From positions 186,001 through 250,000 of the forward strand of contig NADL03000695.1 in assembly GCA_002205965.3 (NCBI GenBank): a stretch of 64,000 nucleotides of DNA, in the 5' to 3' direction. This document shows positions 32,901-43,788 of this stretch, in pieces. The position numbers and the translations under genes were made by a program. The notes under the pieces are model-generated. The model was not told the DNA's origin, did not search any database, and saw nothing but the letters and a program-made list of their open reading frames with translations. Source of the DNA: Kappaphycus alvarezii. Its lineage: Eukaryota > Rhodophyta > Florideophyceae > Gigartinales > Solieriaceae. How positions within the stretch are numbered: the stretch's first letter is position 1; each line of letters opens with the position of its first letter.

Positions 32901-35900
32901 GTAAGAGGGCAGCGAAAAATTACCTTCACTGCCGGTAAGAGAGTTAATAATAATATCTAAATGGGAAGCACTGAAAATGAGAGCTCATCAACTCAGAGTT
33001 TGAAAATAATTCGGTATTTTTGATCATGAGAATTTATATTACTGTTTAGATCTCAAGCTTTGGCTAAGTTTTGTATAGAGAGCAATTTACACGGCTTTTT
33101 TTCAGACTCGGAAAGAACATATATTTTTATTATCAGTGGACCGAATTACGGTGTGATAAACCTGAAATTAATTAATTTGAGGAGAGCACAAAGAATTGAA
33201 ATCGATAAGACTAGTTTCATATTGAAAAATTCGAACAAATAGAAATTCTTTCCCCGTCTTAAATATCGAGGCTTCTATTTTTGGGGCTCAATGGACGCAT
33301 ATGTGACTATGAGAAGATGATTTATGGAAGTTTGGAAGTCAAGAGCTAAGATTTCTAAGCATACGGAGCTTTACAGCATGGGTACGAGAGGTAATTCTTC
33401 GCCAATCGGCTCCAACCTTTACGATGTAATCGTTTTCGACCTCATAGCAAAAAAATACATACTTCTATTGTTTACATTCCGGGTTTTCCCAATTGAATCA
33501 TTTATATAAACATCTTCAACAGGTTCATTGGTATTCATCGTTTTTGTTACCATCCTACTTATATTTTTCCAGATATAATCCAGTGTTAGTGTGAATTTTA
33601 TGTAAACTAGCGCAACATGAGGTTCTGAGTTTTATTTTCAATAAATTCCCAAGTATATGATGATTTTTGAGAGCCAAGCCAACGGATTTAGTATTAATGG
33701 GATCCTTTAATGGCTTACTTTGGGTTATTAAGTTTTACAAGACAAGATAGCTATGCTTTCCATGTGAACCTTCTTGAATCTTATCTTGGATCTTTAACTT
33801 ATCATTTTCTTTCTGAAACGAAAATTCTTTGCAAACATCTTCGCAGCGTTTTGCTTTTACAAAAAGAATAATATTTGTGTTTTGAGGCAAGCATAAACTG
33901 TATTCCTCATTAAATGTTCTCTTCAGACTTTTCGTTCCCAGAACCAACACTATATTCTTCTTCTGTACTCAGAGGGTCTAGTTTTTATATCAAAGTAGAT
34001 AAAAGATCGAATTAAATGTGAATATCGGTAGTTTCATTGTCTCAACTGCTTAAATTATATGATTTAGTCCGAAATTTTATAGTTAAGAGTATGATGTTCG
34101 AGGCTCTCTTACAGATAGAATTCAACACTCTGCTCATGGTAATGATTGTAAGAAAGTTCGATTTCGGCTTCCCCATCAAAGGTTCTTCAATATGGATTAT
34201 TCCTCATAAAATCGTTAGCCATAGAATAAATATTCTCGGTTTCCCTGCGTGAAACAACGAAAAAGGGCTTCTGAGGAATTTCACTTGAAAAAGTCTCACG
34301 CAGCAATAGAACTACCATACGGTGGAACAGTATCCATATTCATATTTACAGCGCTGTTTCAAGCCCAGCCAGGCGGTAAGTTGCATTTTATGTGAGATAA
34401 GCCCTAACAAGCCCTTGAATCAATACCCATGGGCCTTCCATAAATTTCCATGGCCCTCACGTCTACGCCTCTCGCTATTTCAGTTATCACTGCATAAACA
34501 CCAGGGTACAGGCCTGCCGAAGTGTATATTTCGACATGAAAGATCCTCTTTCTGCAAGAACTCGCGATTAATGTTGGCCTTGCGCTGTGATTCGCGGTCA
34601 GATCTATATTCAAGAATGTCAGCTGGTCTACTTTTTACCCTCCTGTTTTACGGTACGGGAGGACTGAAAAAGAAGAGCTCAAAGAAGTAGCTCCATCCTC
34701 TGCTTCCCATCTCTCTTATATCTGGCCTTGAACGGCGACTACGCTCGATATTGTGGCCTTGCGAAGATGTTTGTGCTTCTTAGTGGGCCCAAAAACGTCT
34801 CTAGGGTATTCTTTTCAACTAAAATCGAAAGTTACGCTAGTCAAAAGAGAATCAATATCGTTTTAAAGGGCAACTATTTTAATTAATAACATGCACTAAC
34901 TTTACATCATTTTATTGCATTTTGCGGTGAGAATTTGCCTCCAGGTGTTTTGGAAACATTTACATTAATGAACTGATTATTAGAAACTTTAATTAGTTTT
35001 TTTTCACGTTAGTTCATATCCTCAAGCTTCATTTAGCTTAAAAATGTATCTATGCCATGGTTCAGAATCAAATTTTTCTTCCCTGCTCAGTCGGAGATAA
35101 ACTGTAAGGTGTTAGTGCGGCTACTATGTAGTTAAATTTTTTTCGTGATCTTCTCTAATGCTCAGAAAATCTGTGCGGTGATGGGCAAAGACTACTCAAT
35201 AAGTCCCTTCCCATCAGCAACAAGGGCTTGCATATGCTTCCATATGTCTTTCCGAAACCATTCCTTGCAATTAAAAGCCGACCTCTGGGCTAGAGGATCA
35301 CTCCTGAAGTAGAAAATACCAAATCAAACATCTGTTTCTACCTTTCTCTGGCACAAAACGCTTTTATTAGAGCTATTCTTGGCAACTATGAAAAAATAAT
35401 TCTCAATTTATAATATTATAGCTACATTAAGATCCATGGCTGAAATCTGGATTCATTTTCGATCTTTAAATCAGGAAGAGAATAAAAGTACCCATACAAA
35501 AATTGGATGTCCATTTTTAGTATTTTATTGCTATTTTTACCGTATCTAAAGGCATCTTTAATTCCGTTCTAAACATTAATCTGATCCATAAATAGCATAA
35601 TTATTCACTTTATGCGGCAGTAAATGAAAGAAGCAGTCAATTACTGAAGCGTCTTGGTTGAAATATGGCATTTTTTCTGTAAAATGTCCAGACATTTAAT
35701 ATATTGTTAGGATTGGAATAAAATCACGTATATCTAAGTATAAAATGTAACAATAAGTACTATTTCGACGCAAACATGGTGCAAAAATCAAGTGATCAGT
35801 TAAAAATGCGTCATTTTTGCCGACATAAAACTAGAAAAGACCCTCCGAAACTTTATGGATAGCTCTCCAACGACCGGGAAATGCTGCGACATCCCTAGAC

Positions 35901-38900
35901 GAATGAGTAAATTTTCCATATTGAGTGAGATAAGAAAATATCTATTGTGCAATGGAGCAAATAAAGACCATTACTTACTCTTAAATACCTGCTCAGAAAT
36001 AGAGACGACGCACTGTTGCACGTGAATTTCATCTATTCCTTATCTTTCTTCTTGGCTTTAATTTTAAAATAAAAAGTACAATTACTACGAGTGATTTCAA
36101 CTATTAAGCTTTTCCAGAGAAATAAATATACTTGTACATTTCAGGAAGTTCCATATGTTTCTCCATCTTTATACGTTAGTTTTTCAGTTTTCTGCACGGA
36201 ATAAACTTTCTTTTCAGGATTCGAAGTGAATAAAACCTTTCTTTACTGTTAAAACTACACTAATTCATTTCATAATCCAAAACCCTCGTTGTATGCGAGA
36301 GATCTCTGTTTTGGATCCTCTTTGTACGGAATGAAAATTGTGGATATTCTCCCGGCAAAAAGTAAATGCGGTTCCCAGTACCCACATTTTGTTCCAGTTC
36401 TTCACTCGACAATGACTAGATTCATAGCTAATCATCTTTTTATTGCCGTGCAAAATGCTTTTCACATAAACAGGCCTTGATATTAATAAATTATGTGAAA
36501 TGGTGTATCTGTATTCTTTGGAGATATTATCTGCGAAAAGGAGCAGCTTTCTATTATCATTCGGAGTAACGTTTTGCTATTAAACTCGCTACTTGCGTTA
36601 CTTTCGCCCTCAATCAGACTTAATTTACTGATAAAAAGTTAGTTGAGGGTGTTGAATACGATATTGACATTAAACTCATGGTCGCCGGAATCTTGGTAGG
36701 TTGGGTCGTTCATATTGTAACAGGACACTTCAAATGATTTTGGACCTCCATTTACTTCCTCTAGCATGGATATACCGCGAGGGAGAAGGAAAGGGGAGTA
36801 AATATTGTTTATAGTAGGCTTATTGTACAGTCTGGCCATGAGAAGATGGTCAACATGCTACTGACTACTCAATAAGCTGGGTATATAAGTAATTGAATTA
36901 TTCCTCTGTCGCTTTTTCTCCCCGCTTTTCAACACAAGGAGCATTTTAAGTGAGCAGAAATCAAACTTTGTGTGATAATAGATGTGATCAATTCCGCAAA
37001 ACGGCAGAAAATAATATCAGTGTTACTTAATCACGAAGCTGTTCATAATCATTACGTTACATAATTTTGCCTTTTTAGCCAAAGCAATAATCTTTTTTGA
37101 AGATTATTTCGTATGAAGATGATCGATCCATAGAATAAGTCAGTCTCTACGGCGCCATGAGTAGATTATTTTGCATGGATTGATTATCAGTTCTTTGCAT
37201 ACCTTCGCCGTATGTTTGCAAAAATGTCTCAGAACCTTCTAAGTTTCGAGAACTGCCAATTTTAGAGCCCCAATAGTAACTTTCAAAAATAATTGTGGGT
37301 AAAAATACTATTTTACTGAATATAATCCTATTTACAAAGCAGAAGAAAGCAATTTTTCTGCATGACCGCAATTTTTAAATCATCTTTCATTCCCCTTAAG
37401 CCTTAAACAGAAATGTCTTAAATATCAACGAAATTTGAGGCATATCTACTCTTGCTAAGTCACTTACGGTGAAATTTTCACATTTCAAAGATCAAAATTT
37501 GAGCTTGAAACATCAGGTCACACATCAAATTTCGACTCTGTTTCCCCAGGACTGCGTGACAACATTCCATTCAGAACTGCATTAAGTTCTTTGGTTCCTT
37601 GGTAGAGCATGATCAGAAATAGCGAAGGGTTGTGAGATAATATAAATCCCTCTTAGGTGAGTCTACCGGTTCAATGCACTTTTTGAAAACCTCTTGCAGG
37701 TTCAGACCGTTACTTGGCCAAAACTCGGTATTTTTTAGTTTCGTTACAACAGTAGAGGCAAAAGTACGTAGAGTAAGGGTAACGGGCCGATTTTTGTATG
37801 ATACCGACGATCAGTGAAAAAAAGTAGATTCTACCTATTTTCTACCTTTCCAAGTACTGGATGAGAATAGGATGAGAATATATTGCTGTAGAAAGTATAT
37901 TTTATCATGACAGAATGAGCTTAGTTAAGTGATTGCTACCTTCAAGGGCGCCGAAATGTGTCGCGATAACAGAGATCATCTGTGTGTAATTAACCGGTTG
38001 GATAAAACTTTGTGAAACGATCGCTGTCTCAGGCCAATAAGCAGCAAAACCCATTTACTTATTTTATTTGGAGTAAAATAGTTATTAAAAAAACTGCATT
38101 GACTTAAAGTAGCGCAGTGAGATCTGTAAGGAAACAAAGATCTTTGAAACAGAGTAAAACTTTTTTTCGCTACCTAGCCAAGTACAGAAACAATGGATAC
38201 CACGACAGTAAATAGACTATTCCCGGATAGGATGAGCCTGATAAAAAATGCTTTCTATACAAGGAGCGGGAATTTTAACTTCATCATTAAACTGTAGACT
38301 GTGTATAGTGCAGTGGGCTATACCACTGGTTCAAACACAAAGTTGTTAGTTCCACTTAAGTTCAACGACAAACGGAGTACTATATTAAGGACAGGAACCG
38401 TCTTATTTTCTTGCAACATGCAAAATTTATCCACAAATCTCTCAAAATCACCAATTATCGAATTATTTTGCCTATTCTCCTTCTTTGCTCCATATCCGAC
38501 CAAAGTTTATAGAGAATTCTTACGTTTTTCAATACAGCAGGTTTCTTCATTTACAAATCATTATCGCCTTCATAAAAAAGAGCTTATAGTACTCTTGAAA
38601 TCCTGACGGCAGTAAAAATGCGATTGATGCGCAACCGAGTTGTTAATGTCACATACCATACGCCAATCATGTAATACGTCTTAAACAAATGGGGCCAATT
38701 CAAATATCTTCCTAATCCCCCAGACTAACTTATATCTTTATCAACATCAGTATCAGAATTTGAATCATCCTACTAGAGTATATTTCTTACGGCATTTGTC
38801 CCTCCGCTGTCTATTTCGCACCATTCCGAGTAACTGAATATGGATCAAGCTGACAGCTTACTGAAAAATATTTAGGAAGTAAGCGTGATAATAAGTCTAA

Positions 38901-40213
38901 ATGCCAGTATAAAGCGGAGTAAAATCGCTTAACATTTTTTGCGATCCACTACCAAATCATCAATCAGCTTTTTATGGCCGAAACGAAAGTCATTCTAATT
39001 TTACTCTTCATCAAATCTTGATAACAATTTCAAAAATGGATTTAGCATAATTTCTTGCATTGAAATTCCATATTAGCATCTTAAGCAAAAACATTTAGTC
39101 CATGTTACTTCTTTGAGAGATAGGTATTTATTCCTGGGCTATACTTCCAAACAATATCTCGAAGTAAATGATCTAGCTAAGCATGATGTATTGAGGCTGA
39201 CCATATTGGGACTCATGATTGGCCGCAAAACTTCATCATCTTCTGTTAAGTAACACGAGTTCAAATAGCACCAAATGTTTAAATCAGGCTGTGTTTCGTT
39301 TCAAAGATTTTTCTTTTCTCGTTATCGTTGCGACTACATCGAAATGCAGCTAAACATAGCACTAATGGAGAAATATAGTACTCTTTTATGACTTGAAGGT
39401 GTAATTGGATGCAAATGAAGTAAATAAGGAAGCAAATCCCTCTAATAACAACCGCAATCATATTTCTGAGCAATAGTACTATCGATTACTCTTGCCATTT
39501 ATCTGACTATTCTGGGTTGAAGTCCATTGATTTTTCAACCTCTAGTTTCTATTTTATTACTGTTCTGAACTTCAATGGTTATTTTTAAAGTGCATAGACC
39601 CTCTTCCGCAAATACCAACGAGTTGTCTATAGTCAAAAGAGCAATAATTATTTCTTAAAATATTGAGCGTTCGGTAACTTTAGTGAGTCCGGAACGAAAC
39701 GTAAAATTTTATCAAAAACCGAAATCCAACATTCTACAGAAAATTTTGTTGCATATTGCGCAATTCAGAGGCTTTCAAGAGAAATAAAGGAGATTTCGCA
39801 GCGTCCAGCTCGCTTTTACCCGCCAAACTTGACTACGTATCGACGCTTCGCCTGCGTTTTTCACTGTATTTCGGTTCCACCTGCTCACTTTTTGTCAAGA
39901 TAGGACTGACCGGTACTGCCAAAGCGAGTTTTTTTAGCTTGTAGTCCGTCTGTCCGTCTGTCTCTCGTAACGGTTTAAATTTCATATGTAAATTACTTAA
40001 ACTTTAACATAGCCCAAATAAATTATCACGCTTACCTTCAGCTCATTTGAGCATCATATCGAAAATGTTCCACAAACTGCACAAAAACCCATAGTAGATT
40101 TTCTATAAAACACTTCCCTCGATATTTGCCTGTTATCAGCAATTTTATCTGAAGTTAAAACATTGTTAGGGGCCTTTTAAGTCGAATATAGCTTTTAAAA
40201 ACGCTTCCGTCTC

Positions 40214-40390
40214 TTAGAAATCTTTACCCAGCACCACCGCCTTATGTAAGGGATCATTTACCTTCAACGGACCATAATCGTCCATAGTAGCCCCAGGTTG
40301 CGGCTTTTTTGGAGCTTTGAGAAGACCGCATAGACCTAAAATTTGTAATTTAATTAACGCTTCCTGGTTCTTGTTCGTTGCATCATGTAG
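40214..40390 (-). other. 57-codon coding-like island, minus strand
   Basis: Open from 40390 to a TAA at 40214, no ATG near its start, bounded upstream by a stop. The translation has ordinary amino-acid balance and includes ATNKNQEALIKLQILGLCGL and later TMDDYGPLKV. Base composition is less A+T-rich than its surroundings. It could be an exon or a piece of an old element. I do not recognise it. Confidence 0.2.
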
Positions 40391-41429
40391 TCATTCGATT
40401 GGAGAGGGTCAAAACTTCCACCTTTTACCCAAACTGTGCATAGTTCCTACTGTGACATTCTCGGCTTTCATTTAGACTTCCTGACGGACGAAAATCAGGT
40501 TAAAATATGACATCGTAACATAATTAGCAATTGGAAAGTTGTTGAACACAGTTTCTTGTCAATCATTGATTCCATAAAGGTATTTTGAGTATGCAAGTAA
40601 ACAAAGTGCTCATAAGCGAGATCGTAAAACAGGTAGAAGCACTTGAAAATATTCCGCTAAAATGTCGAACTTTTTAGGTTAAACATTTGGACAAAATAAG
40701 TATCACTATCCTTCGTCATTTTGAACACTTAGCGTCAAAAAATGTCTTTTGCAGTATAATTTATTTTACTTCCTCCTCATTCTTGATGGATTGACACTAT
40801 GTCTTCTCGGAACAGTTTCCACGCACTATTTGTCACAGTATTATCAATAAAAAAGAGTACTGTCAAGAGATATGTTGAAATAAGCGTCTCCGTCGTATTG
40901 ATTTGTAGTTTAGAATTGTAGAGCTTGCTGGTAGAGAGATTGAAGATGACTAATGATTAAAGCAAAATTTGCTTATTTTATTGAAATAAAATTAAATAAT
41001 TTTTTAAAAATTTACTCATGTAGTTGCATATTTATGTCTTCATTTTATTACAATTTCCATTCGATATGTGCAAAGTGATAAATTAAATTTAATGCTAATT
41101 ATTTTGCAATCGTGAACTTATTTCGCTTTAGGAAATCTTTTTTATATACTATGGACCTAGTAAAATACTGCAAGGTGACTGCTTCCGTAGGATATTCCCC
41201 AAGAGCTCAACGCAAACATCATTTGTAGGGTAAAAAAGTAAAACGATTGAGATAATGTAGATTTCGAAGGGTGAGACAGCAAAAAATTATTTGTAAATCA
41301 TCTTTTTTAAGTAAACGTCATGTAATTATGTATTTACAATGATTTTTCAATAGGACACCGAACCCATTTGAGCCCGCACACTTCACGTTTTAATAAGGGA
41401 TAATACTATTCCCGCTCAAAAGCATCCCA

Positions 41430-41876
41430 ATGCCACCCGTCCCATTCTTGCAGCCAAAAAATATCACGGGATACTTAACTCACCCAAAACGAGCTGCCAA
41501 AGTCCTGTGCACTCTAGAAGAGATGCCTTACCATTCTTTTGATCTCAAAACACTCAGACTGTTCACGGAATGTCACCCGATCACTCAATTGCAATCTCGC
41601 AACATATACTTCCCATGGAAAGCAAACCAACCGCCAAACAATGACAGTTAGAGGTGAAAGAAGGCTCAATCTGCGGTATTGAACTCAACCAGAAGCGCTA
41701 CAGTCCTTCGAAACGAGCTTTAATTGCAGATATCAGCATGCCTCATATGACGGTATCTGAATGGAAGCACTAATCTTTGCTTCAAGCTGATTCAAAGAAT
41801 CCTCCTCTAACTCCACAACATAAAAAATTGCAGATAGAATGGTCAAGAAATCACGCAGTGAAAGGACACAAATAGT
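41430..41876 (+). pseudogene. Tc1-B transposase, N-terminal half
   Basis: An HTH-like stretch (HPKRAAKVLCTLEEMPYHSF, about 41480-41540), then after stops and a frame change LIADISMPHMTVSEWKH and PPLTPQHKKLQIEWSRNHAV (about 41805-41865). The last is the LTP.HKK...W...H segment found just before the first catalytic Asp in Tc1-type transposases. It ends at the copia-4 LTR (41877). Confidence 0.7.
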
Positions 41877-42192
41877 TGTCGTAGGAATCGGATCTTAGGC
41901 TACATAGTGAGCTAGTGTACCATCAATAGCTGTAACTGTGGGAAATTAGACGATAGAGAGCTCAATAAAGGCTTTGTTTACCAAGAAGCGCCAACGCAGT
42001 GCACACTAGATGAACAACGGACTACAATGTCACCGCTATAAAAACTCCTTGGTGAAAATGGTGTGTCGGGAGGAGAGAAACGGGAAGAAGCGGGGTCGTT
42101 CGTTTTTAAGTAATGTATCCGTGTGGCGTGCCGAAGTCGCCGGAAGGGACGACGGTTTGGCGAGACTACAGCTGTAATGCTGTGATGCGAAA
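41877..42192 (-). repeat. copia-4 3' LTR (left)
   Basis: Colinear with 48887-49196 (shared TTAGGCTACA.AGTGAGCTAGTGTAC, GACGATAGAGAG and ATGGTGTGTCGGGA blocks, about 85-90% by eye). It carries an 8-bp segment absent from the right LTR near its coding-strand start. On the plus (antisense) strand it contains CTATAAAAAC (42038-42047), a good TATA box pointing into the element. Confidence 0.87.
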
Positions 42193-42261
42193 CTCCCCCT
42201 CCTCGCCAATACATGTTACGCGGGAAAATCAAACGGATCTATATCGTATCAAAACTAAGAA

Positions 42262-43781
42262 ACGGTAACCGGTCGACAAACAAAAAAAAATTCCAAAAAA
42301 GAGTATAGCAAATCCAAGTGGTCAGGTGTGCGCATTCAAAATTTTATAGGCCCGAAGGGAGGGAAGTTGGGGGCGGTATTTAAGCAACTTAGTGTGGAAC
42401 CCGCCACTCCCATCACTGTTCCCAACAAGACACCCATAGCGGACGGTGGCAAAGCGTGGCCCTCCAAAGTTTGTCCTGCGCCACTGCCGCGGCCCACAGC
42501 GATCTCCTCTACGGTGAGGCTTGCTGCTCTAACGCGGTGGTCAGAAGCCTACAAAATGAGGGCTATACAAGTGATACCGGCCCAGGGGGTAATGCACAAA
42601 ACGGATGGGAGCGTCATTGAGTTAAAAAAGGCCGCGTGTGTCGAAAGTGAGGAATCAGCCAAGGGCAGTCTTGGGGTTGTCGTCTGACGGTGGTGAGGGA
42701 AGGGCGGTAACTGATAGCAAGTCTGTGAAGAACATAAGGGCGAAGGAGACGAAGGAATGGTCAAAAAGGAAGGGGAAAACGTCGAATAGTAGCGAGTCAT
42801 CGGATTACGCAGAAAGCTAGCATGAACGGGGATGGAATATGAATTAAGTTGCAGGGACCAGGAGGAAGATGAAGAAAGCGAGGAGGATGAAGAGTTTGGG
42901 CCTTTTTTGTGGACTCCGTCATGTTTGGCAGCAAGGTTGAAGCGGGAGGGAAGAAGTTCGTGTATGGGAAGTATTATGGGTGTCAATCGACGGTAGAGAT
43001 GCTTTCAGTTACTTTTAGATTGATATCGCGACGTTGAGCGCGCCGCCGTGTGCCAGAAGGAGCATCCAATTTCTGACAAAAAACGTGACCACGAAGCGTG
43101 GGGGGAGGAACCGGGATGTTTTGTTGTGGGAGCTCCCCCGGTTGATGTGACAAGTGAAGAAATCGAAGGTAGGCATTGGAGATGAAGCGGGAGTTCTTAG
43201 AAATGCACCCGGGTTTGGCCTTCATCACTGGAGGCCCGGGAGCGCTCGATTCCAACCCGATGCTAAAGCCGTTTGTGATCCCACACAGTAATCATCTTGT
43301 GCCGGGAATTTGTTTGTTGGACTGTGTGCCCGCCGCGATGGTGAATGCGGTGATTTTGATGGTGGGATCGATGCGGTGATTATCGCGCGGAACGAATGGA
43401 TGCAAACGAGTACAAAATGCCGTAATGTTCGTGGTACTCAAAGATTCTCGCGCGAACTGAGGTTGAAACTCGATCTGAAGTCGCACCCTCTCAAGACGAA
43501 AATGAGCGATGACAGCAGGAAGTTTGCTGTGGAAGTGATCGCGAAGTTGCCGGAGAATATGCGGGTTGTGTGTATCGTGGGTTGGTAGCAAAGAGAGAAG
43601 GCATAAGGAAAGCGACTGTTGTGTGGATGTGGATGAATTCCAAGGTCTGATCGTCGACACAGCCAAAGACGAACTAATCAGGCTCACGGCAGAGAGCTTG
43701 CGTCTCTGCGGCACAGATGGTCGGCCGGCATCTGAGACAAAGGTGGTAGTGGCGGAAGCGATGGAGATGCGAGTTGTGTAG
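42262..43781 (+). pseudogene. Antisense coding-like region in copia-4, 3' of pol
   Basis: The plus strand, opposite to gag-pol, is open for about 142 codons from 42262 to 42687 (no ATG near its start) with ordinary protein composition, e.g. RWSEAYKMRAIQVIPAQGVM and GSVIELKKAACVESEESAKG. Further plus-strand open stretches follow in other frames: 42638-42820 (ending KTSNSSESSDYAES), an acidic run EEDEESEEDEE near 42870, 43176-43379 (FLEMHPGLAFITGGPGALDS), 43310-43588 (SRKFAVEVIAKLPENMRVVC) and 43566-43781 (VDEFQGLIVDTAKDELIRLT). The minus-strand ORFs opposite (43292-43837, 42983-43255, 42549-42986) are Ser/Arg/Leu-rich and poor in acidic residues, as antisense shadows are. I do not recognise the product; frameshifts break it. 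Confidence 0.4.
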
Positions 43782-43788
43782 TTCAGAT

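Larger units (their letters stand above)
28431..41394. other. 13 kb A+T-rich block without a supported gene
   Basis: By eye roughly two-thirds A+T throughout, with frequent stops in all frames; the longest ORF on either strand is 122 codons (34322-34690). No retrotransposon, transposase, RNA gene or other family was recognised. Short open stretches with ordinary-looking composition occur (31697-31912 plus; 36639-36839 minus, ATG start MARLYNKPT; 38318-38503 minus; 40214-40390 minus), but none is long or recognisable enough to call. Old decayed repeats or A+T-rich isochore DNA are the likely content. Confidence 0.6.
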
